Assembly (NCBI GenBank): GCA_029251165.1
Contig: JAQXDW010000007.1
Span: 186,001 to 250,000, forward strand
Length of the DNA: 64,000 nucleotides
From: Myxococcota bacterium
GTDB taxonomy: Bacteria; Myxococcota_A; UBA796
Reading direction: 5' to 3'
Shown: piece by piece, positions 57,010 through 64,000 of the stretch
Position numbering within the stretch: position 1 is the first letter of the stretch
Layout of the letters: every line of letters begins with the position of its first letter
Made by a program: the position numbers and the translations under genes
Notes under the pieces: generated by a model
What the model was told of the DNA's origin: nothing
Seen by the model: only the letters and a program-made list of their open reading frames with translations
The model's database searches: none

Positions 57010-57012
57010 GTG

Positions 57013-58176
57013 ATGTTCTGGTGTATCGCAACGCTCATGGGGTGTGCTGGAAACATCCACCAGCTGTATGAGCAGGAGAAGCACGCGGTGCTCAAGCCTG
57101 CAGCGCTCCCACGCGCCGAGAGCTGGGATGGTGACATCCACATTCGAATCAGCCCAGGTGCGCTCTCTGAGGTGTCTCAGGCTGCCATGGATGCCGGACT
57201 GCTGGCGTGGAAGAAGAAGCTCACCCTGGACACCCCCATCGGTCCCATCGCCTCCATCCGACCACGCGCACAGGTCACGCGGCTCACGCTCGCTCCCGGG
57301 GGACGCTGCCCGGACTGCCTCTCGCTGTCGGGAACCCTGGAGGGATCGGCAACCTGGAAGGCGGGTCCGGTGTCAGGTGTCGTTCCGTTCACCGCTGCGC
57401 TGGCCGGTGATCTCGCCGTGTCCATTGAGCGCGACGGGACCGACTGGGCCGTCATGGGGGCGCTCGCCGAGCTGTCCCGCCTCAAGGTCAGCGCAGCCTC
57501 TGTCGGAAGCATCGACGTCAGCCGTCAGCTCAGCACCTGGGGAAAGGCTGCCGTCGATGCGGCACCGGCCTTTCGGATCAGCACGCTGGGCGGCGATGAG
57601 CTGCCCCTCCGCGCGCTGAGGCTGTCGGTCGATGAAGCCGGCATCGGCTTAGAGGCCCTCGCAGACGTCAACGGCGGCGCCAGCATTCCCGCCTCCGAGG
57701 CTCCACTGGAGAGCGACTGGCAGCTGCGAACCTCTACCCAGACCGCGCTGGCGATCATGCGCCGGGCAGCGTTCGAGGCGGGTCTGCTGGAGAACGATGT
57801 CGCCCTCGATCCCCGCGCCCTGACCGCTGACGCCAGCCAATTCACGCTCGATCTGCGCATCTGGCGGCTGGCAGGAGCGGGCTGGTGGCGAGACTACTCG
57901 GTCGATGGCCGGATGCGCGTGCGAGGCCGAAAGATCGAGCTGGAGGGAGAGGAAGCGCACAAAGTGTCCAGCAGCCGCGGCGCCGGACTCGCAGATCCGA
58001 TCGCGCTGCTGGTGGAAGGGCGCATCCTGGAGGCCATCGTCGACAGCCTCAAGCAGGTCGTTCCTGGGAGCCGCTCAGCCGCCATCGGCGATCACAAGCT
58101 CAAGGCAGTGACCCGGGAGATCAAGGGCATCGACAGCGAGCTGGTGCTGACCGGCGTGATGAAGCTGGAAGACTGA
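57013..58176 (+). CDS. Lipoprotein of unknown function
   Basis: This 387-residue protein has a very short lipoprotein signal (MFWCIATLMGC, acceptor Cys in LMGC at 11) and no basic residue before the Cys. The mature part is an alternating beta/alpha pattern (HIRISPGALSEVSQAAMDAG, VSGVVPFTAALAGDLAVSIE, GVMKLED at the end). The pattern could be a tubular lipid-binding (TULIP-like) fold, but this is a guess. GTG 57010 is equally possible as start. The long open frame upstream overlaps the divergent gene and is not coding-like. Confidence 0.7.
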   Translation: MFWCIATLMGCAGNIHQLYEQEKHAVLKPAALPRAESWDGDIHIRISPGALSEVSQAAMDAGLLAWKKKLTLDTPIGPIASIRPRAQVTRLTLAPGGRCPDCLSLSGTLEGSATWKAGPVSGVVPFTAALAGDLAVSIERDGTDWAVMGALAELSRLKVSAASVGSIDVSRQLSTWGKAAVDAAPAFRISTLGGDELPLRALRLSVDEAGIGLEALADVNGGASIPASEAPLESDWQLRTSTQTALAIMRRAAFEAGLLENDVALDPRALTADASQFTLDLRIWRLAGAGWWRDYSVDGRMRVRGRKIELEGEEAHKVSSSRGAGLADPIALLVEGRILEAIVDSLKQVVPGSRSAAIGDHKLKAVTREIKGIDSELVLTGVMKLED

Positions 58177-58214
58177 TCCTCCCCGAGGCCCTGCCAACAG
58201 GCTAAGCCGCTCTA

Positions 58215-58234
58215 CCCCGGGACCGATCCCGGGG
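58215..58234 (+). promoter_or_regulatory. Hairpin in the asnS leader
   Basis: CCCCGGGA (58215-58222) and TCCCGGGG (58227-58234) form a perfect 8-bp, GC-rich stem with a CCGA loop, ending 19 bases before the asnS ATG. It is followed by GAGGAA as ribosome site, not a T-run. It may terminate the upstream gene or regulate asnS. Confidence 0.5.
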
Positions 58235-58253
58235 CACAATCGAGGAATCGACC

Positions 58254-59642
58254 ATGAAAGGTTTGCGAATCCGACAGGTGCTTCGCGAAGTCACCGTCGG
58301 AGAGACCATCGAGGTCTCCGGCTGGGTTCGGACACGTCGTGACAGCAAGGCAGGACTCTCCTTCATCGCGCTCAACGACGGCTCATGCTTCAACAACCTC
58401 CAGGTCATCGCCAAGAACTCCCTCGAGAACTACGACACGGACATCAAGAAGGTCCGCAACGGCGCCAGCATCTCGGTGCGCGGTGAGCTGGTCGAGAGCC
58501 CGGCCAAGGGCCAGCGGGTTGAGCTGGTCGCCTCCAGCATCACCCTGCTCGGCGAGGTCCACGACGGGTACCCGATGCAGAAGAAGCGCATCAACCTCGA
58601 CACCCTGCGCACCCTCGCCCATGTCCGACCACGGACCAACACCATCGGCGCAGTCACCCGGGTCCGTCACCACATGGCGATGGCGGTGCACGACTTCTTT
58701 CGTGGAAACGACTTCTTCTACATCCACACCCCGATCATCACCGCCTCCGACGCCGAGGGTGCTGGAGAGATGTTTCAGGTGACCACGCTGGATGTCGGCG
58801 ATGCCCCCCGCACGGACGACGGCGGCATCGACTGGAGCCAGGACTTCTTCGGTCGTCAGGCATTCATGACGGTCTCCGGCCAGCTCCAGGCCGAGATCTA
58901 CGCCTGCTCCATGGGCCGGGTCTACACCTTCGGTCCGACCTTCCGGGCAGAGAACTCCAACACCGCCCGGCATGCCTCCGAGTTCTGGATGATCGAGCCG
59001 GAGTGTGCGTTCCTGGAGCTGGAAGGCAACGCCGATCTCGCAGAGGCGTTCATCAAGCACTGCGTGAACCATGCGCTGACCGAGTGCGAGGAAGATCTCG
59101 CGTTCTTCGACAAGCGAATCGAGAAGGGCCTCATCGATGCCCTCGTCGCCATCAAGGACACCCCGTTCACCCGGATCACCTACACCGACGCCATCGCGCT
59201 GCTGAACAAGTCCGGCCAGAGCTTCAAGCACCCGACCACCTGGGGCAAGATGCTCCAGACCGAGCACGAAAAGTACCTGACGGATGTCGTCTTCAAGGGA
59301 CCGGTCATTGTTCATGACTACCCCGCCGAGAAGGCCTTCTACATGAAGCTCAACGACGACGAGAAGACCGTCCGTGCGATGGATGTTCTTGTGCCGCGCA
59401 TCGGTGAGATCATCGGCGGCTCCGAGCGTGAGGCACGGCTGGATGTGCTGCTGGAGCGAATCCAGCACCACGGCCTCGACCCCAAGGATTACTGGTGGTA
59501 CGTCGACCTGCGCCGGTTCGGCACCGTCCCGCACTCCGGGTTCGGGCTTGGGTTTGAGCGTCTGCTGATGATGGTGACTGGGATGAAGAACATCCGAGAT
59601 GTCATCCCGCTGCCGCGAACCCCGCGCAACGCCGAGTTCTAA
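58254..59642 (+). CDS. asnS: Asparaginyl-tRNA synthetase
   Basis: This 462-residue protein has an N-terminal OB fold (GETIEVSGWVRTRRDSKAGL), class II motif 2 (FRAENSNTARHASEFWMIEP) and motif 3 (GFGLGFERLLMMVTGMKNI). It also carries the AsnRS-type insertion containing LDVGDAPRTDDGGIDW. It attaches asparagine to tRNA-Asn. GAGGAA precedes ATG 58254. The presence of asnS implies direct charging rather than sole reliance on transamidation. Downstream are a hairpin and a tandem repeat. Confidence 0.96.
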   Translation: MKGLRIRQVLREVTVGETIEVSGWVRTRRDSKAGLSFIALNDGSCFNNLQVIAKNSLENYDTDIKKVRNGASISVRGELVESPAKGQRVELVASSITLLGEVHDGYPMQKKRINLDTLRTLAHVRPRTNTIGAVTRVRHHMAMAVHDFFRGNDFFYIHTPIITASDAEGAGEMFQVTTLDVGDAPRTDDGGIDWSQDFFGRQAFMTVSGQLQAEIYACSMGRVYTFGPTFRAENSNTARHASEFWMIEPECAFLELEGNADLAEAFIKHCVNHALTECEEDLAFFDKRIEKGLIDALVAIKDTPFTRITYTDAIALLNKSGQSFKHPTTWGKMLQTEHEKYLTDVVFKGPVIVHDYPAEKAFYMKLNDDEKTVRAMDVLVPRIGEIIGGSEREARLDVLLERIQHHGLDPKDYWWYVDLRRFGTVPHSGFGLGFERLLMMVTGMKNIRDVIPLPRTPRNAEF

Positions 59643-59703
59643 GCAACGGCTGCACACGCTCAGAGGGCATCGCGCGGTCACCCATCCTCTGGAGCGCAGG
59701 TCC

Positions 59704-59784
59704 TCTGGAGCACAGATCCTCCAGAGCACAGAGGATGGTCCTCCAGAGCACAGAGGATGGTCCTCCAGAGCACAGAGGATGGGC
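59704..59784. repeat. 22-bp tandem repeat with adjoining hairpin between convergent genes
   Basis: Three 22-bp units starting CCTCCAGAGCACAGAGGATG lie end to end at 59719-59740, 59741-59762 and 59763-59784, the last with one changed base. Just before them CTCTGGAG (59704-59711) pairs perfectly with CTCCAGAG (59720-59727). The array sits between asnS and the convergent beta-helix gene and may terminate both. No spacers separate the units, so it is not CRISPR. Confidence 0.8.
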
Positions 59785-59796
59785 ATCGCTCCCGGC

Positions 59797-61239
59797 TCAG
59801 GGTCGTCGACGCCGCCGAAGCGCTCCGACCGCGATCAGCGGTGTGAGCAGGAGCGCTGCGGAGCCGCTGCCGTCGTCTTGGCAGCAGCCGCCGCCGACCG
59901 TCTCTTCGATCACCTCGCGCCCCTCACCAAACTCCTTGAAGCCTTCCTGAATCGCCCAGCCCGGATTGCCGGTGCCGGACCACTCATAGGCACCGACTTC
60001 TGGAGAGTCTCCGTCTCGGGCGAGGCCGTTGAAGTCGACCTCAGGGACGTAGGTGTCTCCGGCTGGATCTGCCGTGCCGATCAGGATGGAGTCAGAGGAG
60101 GCAGGGTAGAAGTCCCAGGTCTCGACGTCCACAAAGTCGGCGTAGCCCGCGCCAGGGGTCATCGCGTCGGGGAACTCGTCGAGGCCATCGACCAGACCAC
60201 ACGCGACGTTGCTGGTGACGATGTTGCCGGATGCCGGCGTGGCGGTGTCGATGGTGGGCATCTCATAGTACAGCCCGTACCCGGTGGGGTTGCAGATCGC
60301 GTTGTTTGCCAGGACCATGCCGAACTGCTCGTACCAGTCCTCCAGGAGCGTGGCCCAGCCGGTGGTCTGAGCAACGGTGTTGAAGCTGATGATGAGGTCA
60401 GAGTAGGTCCCCCGCTCGGGGTCACGGCTGTAGATGCCGGTGCCGTCGATGTTGAACAGGATGTTGTTTCGGATCCGAGCGCCGCCCTGAACGTACAGCC
60501 CGTAGCCAGACAGCCCCCAGACCGCGTTCCCCTCGAAGATGTTGCGATCGCCGTACTCCGTGGAGCCCATGTAGACACCGTAGCCAGCCGAGCCGTAGAT
60601 CACGTTGTCTGACAGGGTGATTCCCTGCGAGCCATGCGCGAGGTAGACGGACCAGGAGCTCTCCCCACCGATGCTGTGAATCCAGTTGTTGGTCAGCCGG
60701 CTGTCGGAGGTCCAGCACGATGCATCCGAGCAGCCGACGTAGACCCCATAGCCGCTGAGGGTCGAGTGGATGTGGCTGTCCTGAACAGTAATATTGGAGT
60801 TCGTTCCCGCCAGATAGAGCGAGTGATCGCCGGTCTGCATGATGGTCACCTCGGAGAGGGTGACGTGGCTGGAATTGGCAATCTGGACGCCGCGATGGTT
60901 CTCCGTGTCGTCGGTCCAGTCGACGCTCCCCTGGAACGTGATGCCCTCGACGACGACCCAGGAAGAGTCCTCGATCTGGAGGATGTCGTTGTCGTAGGTC
61001 CCCTCCTCACTGGGGATCAGCTCGATGACCGGCTCTGCTCCCTCCGCAGGACGCATCGTCAGCGGCGCATCCTCCGTCGAGACCACCGACCAAACGATCT
61101 GCCCTCGGACCTGATAGAGCCCGTCCGCCAGGACCAGCTCGTCACCAGGCTGCAGTGACTCTGAGAGCCCGACCAAGTCATCGCCCGGCACGAGTTCCAG
61201 CGTCGCGCCCCATGCCATTCCCCAGAAAAGCACCATCAC
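59797..61239 (-). CDS. Secreted right-handed beta-helix protein with MYXO-CTERM-like tail
   Basis: This 480-residue protein has a short signal (MMVLFWGMAWG, about 11 residues, no basic residue). Parallel beta-helix turns follow from about residue 60 to 350 (WVVVEGITFQGS, GVQIANSSHVTLSEVTI, GLYVQGGARIRNNILFN). The C-terminus is tripartite: a Gly/Cys motif (GGGCCQDDGSGSA), a hydrophobic stretch (LLLTPLIAVGAL) and RRRRR. This resembles MYXO-CTERM sorting signals of Myxococcota surface proteins. The helix resembles polysaccharide lyase or Ig-binding helices, but no catalytic residues are identifiable. GTG 61239 follows the upstream TGA directly. Confidence 0.8.
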   Translation of the reverse strand: MMVLFWGMAWGATLELVPGDDLVGLSESLQPGDELVLADGLYQVRGQIVWSVVSTEDAPLTMRPAEGAEPVIELIPSEEGTYDNDILQIEDSSWVVVEGITFQGSVDWTDDTENHRGVQIANSSHVTLSEVTIMQTGDHSLYLAGTNSNITVQDSHIHSTLSGYGVYVGCSDASCWTSDSRLTNNWIHSIGGESSWSVYLAHGSQGITLSDNVIYGSAGYGVYMGSTEYGDRNIFEGNAVWGLSGYGLYVQGGARIRNNILFNIDGTGIYSRDPERGTYSDLIISFNTVAQTTGWATLLEDWYEQFGMVLANNAICNPTGYGLYYEMPTIDTATPASGNIVTSNVACGLVDGLDEFPDAMTPGAGYADFVDVETWDFYPASSDSILIGTADPAGDTYVPEVDFNGLARDGDSPEVGAYEWSGTGNPGWAIQEGFKEFGEGREVIEETVGGGCCQDDGSGSAALLLTPLIAVGALRRRRRP

Positions 61240-63366
61240 TCAGCCTCCCTGGCCCCCGGTTGCGCCGCGATCATTGCGGCTGTTGTCAGCGTCTGTCCAG
61301 ACATAGCCGCTTGGCCCCTCGCCGGTCTGCGGTCCAGAGCCGATCTCCGACGAGCCCGAGGCAAGCGTCAGGTCATCCTTCGCGGGCTCTCCGTCGTTGC
61401 TGAAGCTGCCAAACGTTGGATCCCGCTCTTCGTTCTCACCGACGTCCTCTCCTTCCCCGAGCGAGAAGTTGATGCTCGACGTGGTGGAGAACGCGGTGTT
61501 GTAAGCGACCGAGGCCCCGGAGCCATCGCTCACATACAGGCCGCTCTCGCCGTTGTTGTAGTAGACGATGTTCGACCAGATGCTCAGCCCGCTCGCATCG
61601 TCGACCTCGACATAGATCCCTGCGCCATCGTCGTCAGACTTGTTGGCGACGATGGTGCTGTTGGCGAGCAGGAAGCTCGCGGCGTCCCCGATGACCGAGA
61701 CCCCACCCCCAGCGGTGCCGGCGACATTGTCCTGCACATAGAGGTTGCGGAGGATGCTGCCGGAGTCTTCCAGGCCAGCCACCGCGATGCCGCCGCCGTA
61801 GAGCTGCGCGCTGTTGCTCCAGACGGTGACGCGCTCGATGAGGTGGTCGCTGCCGCCGGCAAGGCTGATGCCGCCGCCCTCAGTGACCGCGGTGTTGCTG
61901 AGCAGCGTGACATCCGTCATCTCGACCGTGGAGGACTCTGCCCGGATGGCCCCGCCGCGATCACCGGCGTTGTCCTCGTACAGAGAGCCGTCATCGATGA
62001 GGGTTCCGAAGCTGACCGCCACTGCCCCGCCGTCGTCACCGGACTTGTTGTCGATCAGGGTGCAGTTCTCCATGGTCAGGGTGCCTGAGCTGACCGCCAC
62101 CGCACCGCCGTCACAGTCTGTGCAGTTGTTGTTGGACAGGACCACGCCGTCCAGGGTGATGTCTGCCGCATCCGCCCGAAGTGCTGCGCCGTCGACATCG
62201 GAGACCGAGTTGTAGAGGGTGACGTTGCGGAGGATGAGGTGCGCATTGCTGGAGACTGCGAAGATCGGCCCGTCGGCATCCTTGCCGAGGGTGAGCTTGA
62301 CCGCCTCGGGGCCATCCCCTGCACCCACCAAGGTCAGCTCGCCATCGGACCACGTGCGGGAGACCTCGTATGTGTCCTGGGAGAGAACGACCGTACGGCA
62401 CACGCCGTCGATCCCAGCGAGGGCCTCCGCGATGCTGGCGTAGGGCTCGTCCCAGGTTCCGTCTCCGCCATTCTTCGCAGACTGATCGACGATGACCGGG
62501 TAGGCGAAGTAGTCGTTGTCGTCGCAGTCACCGCCATTGTCGCAGGGAGAGAAGCCGTCTCCGTCGATGTCGATGTCGTCGACGTCTCCGCTGCAGTTGT
62601 TGTCGATGAGATCGCAGAGCTCTGGGTTGCCCGGGCTCGCGACGGCGGTGGTGTCATCGCAGTCCCCCGAGCACAGCGAGTAGCCATCGCTGTCGGCATC
62701 GAGACGATCCTGGATGACTCCGTCGCAGTCGGTGTCTTCGTCGTCGCAGATCTCCTCCGCCCCCGGATAGATCGCCTCGTTTAGATCGTCGCAGTCGCCG
62801 GAGCAGAGGAGGTAGCCGTCGTAGTCCTCGTCGACCTCGTCCTCTCCAAGCTCGTCGTCGCAGTCGTTGTCTCGGCCATCGCAGATCTCCTCGGCGTCCG
62901 GGTAGACCGTGTCGCGGCCGTCATCACAGTCTCCCTCTGCGGGTGAGAACCCATCCTCATCGAGATCTTCGATTGAGAGTCCCCCGATGCCATCGAGAAT
63001 CACATAGCGACTGGGCTCATCCTCGAAGGTGGTCCGCACCTGGATGCGCCCTTCCTCACGAGTCAGCTCATAGGGCGCGAACGCAACCTCAACCTCGAGA
63101 CTCTCGCCGCTCTCAAGGAGTACACTATTCTCACCATTAACAGACCATACCGCAGTACGACCCTCGATTATCGAGACAGATAGCACCTCAAATTCAGTAC
63201 TGCCCTGGTTGTCGATGGTGAACGACAGGCTTGCAGTGGTGTCGACGGGCACCTCCCCGAAGTCGAGCGACTCCGCCGAGATCGACATCAGCGGGCCATC
63301 GCTGATGCCGTCAGGCTTGCAGCCGATCAGGAGGAGTGCAATCAGGCAGAATGAGGTCCTCATCAT
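61240..63366 (-). CDS. Lipoprotein with ASH-like, MopE-repeat and beta-helix domains
   Basis: This 708-residue protein has a lipoprotein signal (MMRTSFCLIALLLIGC, Cys 16). An ASH/choice-of-anchor-D-like sandwich (about 30-125) is followed by four MopE-type putative metal-binding repeats (about 130-290: DEDGFSPAEGDCDD, EEICDGRDNDCDDE, DADSDGYSLCSGDCDD). A long right-handed beta-helix ends the protein. MopE repeats bind copper or calcium in other proteins, and they carry many Asp and paired Cys. It is transcribed with the following beta-helix gene (TGAGTG junction). The protein is probably displayed on the cell surface. Confidence 0.82.
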   Translation of the reverse strand: MMRTSFCLIALLLIGCKPDGISDGPLMSISAESLDFGEVPVDTTASLSFTIDNQGSTEFEVLSVSIIEGRTAVWSVNGENSVLLESGESLEVEVAFAPYELTREEGRIQVRTTFEDEPSRYVILDGIGGLSIEDLDEDGFSPAEGDCDDGRDTVYPDAEEICDGRDNDCDDELGEDEVDEDYDGYLLCSGDCDDLNEAIYPGAEEICDDEDTDCDGVIQDRLDADSDGYSLCSGDCDDTTAVASPGNPELCDLIDNNCSGDVDDIDIDGDGFSPCDNGGDCDDNDYFAYPVIVDQSAKNGGDGTWDEPYASIAEALAGIDGVCRTVVLSQDTYEVSRTWSDGELTLVGAGDGPEAVKLTLGKDADGPIFAVSSNAHLILRNVTLYNSVSDVDGAALRADAADITLDGVVLSNNNCTDCDGGAVAVSSGTLTMENCTLIDNKSGDDGGAVAVSFGTLIDDGSLYEDNAGDRGGAIRAESSTVEMTDVTLLSNTAVTEGGGISLAGGSDHLIERVTVWSNSAQLYGGGIAVAGLEDSGSILRNLYVQDNVAGTAGGGVSVIGDAASFLLANSTIVANKSDDDGAGIYVEVDDASGLSIWSNIVYYNNGESGLYVSDGSGASVAYNTAFSTTSSINFSLGEGEDVGENEERDPTFGSFSNDGEPAKDDLTLASGSSEIGSGPQTGEGPSGYVWTDADNSRNDRGATGGQGG

Positions 63367-63379
63367 GCTTCGATCAATA
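63367..63379 (-). promoter_or_regulatory. -10-like TATTGA before the MopE-repeat lipoprotein
   Basis: On the - strand TATTGA (63379-63374) is followed by seven bases and ATG 63366. No Shine-Dalgarno sequence is present. Confidence 0.4.
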
Positions 63380-63513
63380 GCATGCGTCGTGTGACAGCGG
63401 GTACTTCACGCATGGATGTCTCCGCAACAGCATCCGACATCTGACAAAAACCAAGGTTAAAAAACGACAACGGAACGCATTGGATAAATTTGACGGGATT
63501 CCATTCAGAGCAG

Positions 63514-63542
63514 TTCAATAAAAACTTCTCGCATGATAATGT
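63514..63542 (+). promoter_or_regulatory. Candidate promoter for the last lipoprotein gene
   Basis: TTCAAT (63514-63519) and TAATGT (63537-63542) are separated by 17 bases in an AT-rich 190-base gap between divergent genes. Transcription would start near 63550, just before GAGGA (63550-63554) and ATG 63558, so this leader is very short. Confidence 0.35.
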
Positions 63543-63557
63543 TGGCGCTGAGGAATC

Positions 63558-64000
63558 ATGCTGTTGACCCAATCCAATTCACTGTTGACCTTACTAATCA
63601 TGATGTCTACAGCATGTGTCGGCAGCAAAGACTCTGGCGTTCCGGAGCAGCTTCCAGACTCCGAGACCACAGACAATTCGCCCAGCGACTCAATCGACTG
63701 GTCCATTGATGACACCGGTCTCAATGGCGGCTACTCAAACGAGACGCCTCCGTTCGAACTGGACCTCAACCACGCCGGAGCCTGGCAGCTGCTTCCGCTG
63801 GGCGGCCCCTACAGCAGCATGGTCGGCGAGCTGACCGTCACCGAGCTGCTCGACGGAAACGAGTCCACCCCGTGGTGCTCCGCAACCTTCGCCCTCACCG
63901 GTCAAGCCGTCGACGACCTCTGCGAGACCTGCGACTACGGCTTCACCATCCTGTTCTACCTCACCGAAGAGGGCTCAAAGAAAGAGGACAAGGGGAAGGG
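63558..64000 (+). CDS. Lipoprotein, 3' end outside window
   Basis: A frame opens at ATG 63558 with GAGGA four bases upstream and remains open to the window end, at least 147 residues. It begins with a lipoprotein signal (MLLTQSNSLLTLLIMMSTAC, Cys 20). An acidic Ser/Asp/Thr-rich linker follows, then a beta-rich domain (AWQLLPLGGPYSSMVGELTV, two Cys in DDLCETCDYGF). The GP(Y)xSxVGELTV wording loosely resembles the module in the 39-44 kb lipoproteins. The open end carries a Lys-rich stretch. Function unknown. Confidence 0.75.
   Translation, partial: MLLTQSNSLLTLLIMMSTACVGSKDSGVPEQLPDSETTDNSPSDSIDWSIDDTGLNGGYSNETPPFELDLNHAGAWQLLPLGGPYSSMVGELTVTELLDGNESTPWCSATFALTGQAVDDLCETCDYGFTILFYLTEEGSKKEDKGK

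Noticed and set aside
56257..57012. N-terminal extension of the 57013 lipoprotein
   Set aside because: It lies antisense to the thioredoxin-fusion gene and would bury a clear lipoprotein signal in the middle of a protein.
59719..59784. Possible CRISPR array
   Set aside because: The 22-bp units are directly adjacent with no spacers, there are only three, and no cas gene is present.

Overview
The window is GC-rich, densely coded chromosomal DNA with no mobile element, CRISPR array, tRNA or rRNA that I could recognise. The gene content suggests a deltaproteobacterial or Myxococcota-like Gram-negative bacterium. It has a Ser/Thr kinase with a PEGA domain, a TonB-dependent receptor, many secreted lipoproteins, and MopE-type Asp/Cys repeats. 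One secreted beta-helix protein ends in a MYXO-CTERM-like tail (a Cys pair, a hydrophobic stretch, then five Arg). It also carries heterotetrameric glycyl-tRNA synthetase followed by pyruvate phosphate dikinase. This placement is inference from gene content, not a taxonomic assignment.

Layout. 1-9.8 kb: a B12-dependent radical SAM gene, a rhodanese and a DUF2058 gene on +. Facing them on - is an E2-like acyltransferase / unknown / lysophospholipid-acyltransferase-like / B12 radical SAM run, then an arylsulfotransferase-like lipoprotein and minCDE. 9.8-12.4 kb (-): a GT39-like membrane protein with TPRs, a doubtful small Cys-rich frame, and a lipoprotein. 12.6-17.1 kb (+): glutamine amidotransferase, RlmI-like methyltransferase, PEGA kinase and a substrate-binding protein, meeting a TonB receptor (-). 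19.4-44.6 kb (+): rne/rng, recD2, an NlpC/P60-like lipoprotein, rlmN, mtnP, a PilF-like TPR lipoprotein, a RodZ-like protein, mgtE, recO, two lipoproteins, two membrane proteins, glyQ, glyS, ppdK and two very large beta-propeller lipoproteins. 44.6-48.0 kb (-): a tightly overlapping five-gene operon around an HTTM membrane protein. 48.2-57.0 kb (-): class III cyclase, proA, proB, a LysR regulator, a HEAT/TPR protein and a PDZ-TPR-thioredoxin-propeller lipoprotein. 57.0-59.6 kb (+): a lipoprotein and asnS. 59.8-63.4 kb (-): two beta-helix surface proteins. 63.56 kb to the end (+): a lipoprotein cut by the window edge.

Three themes run through the window. First, many genes have a -10-like hexamer (TAnnnT) 5-8 bases before the start codon and no Shine-Dalgarno sequence, which suggests leaderless transcription. 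Second, many lipoproteins have extremely short signal peptides (8-13 residues), often without a basic residue, and several of their starts are fixed by a Shine-Dalgarno sequence or a coupled stop codon. Third, the cell-surface proteins are mosaics. Examples are a GH43-like propeller inserted into a YVTN-like propeller, a roughly 90-residue module found three times in two adjacent lipoproteins, and a thioredoxin domain fused to PDZ and propeller domains.

The best candidates for an undescribed system are the HTTM operon (44639-48031), whose membrane pair resembles SdpA/SdpB in layout and whose two downstream proteins share a beta-sandwich domain, and the acyltransferase / radical SAM run at 2420-5820.
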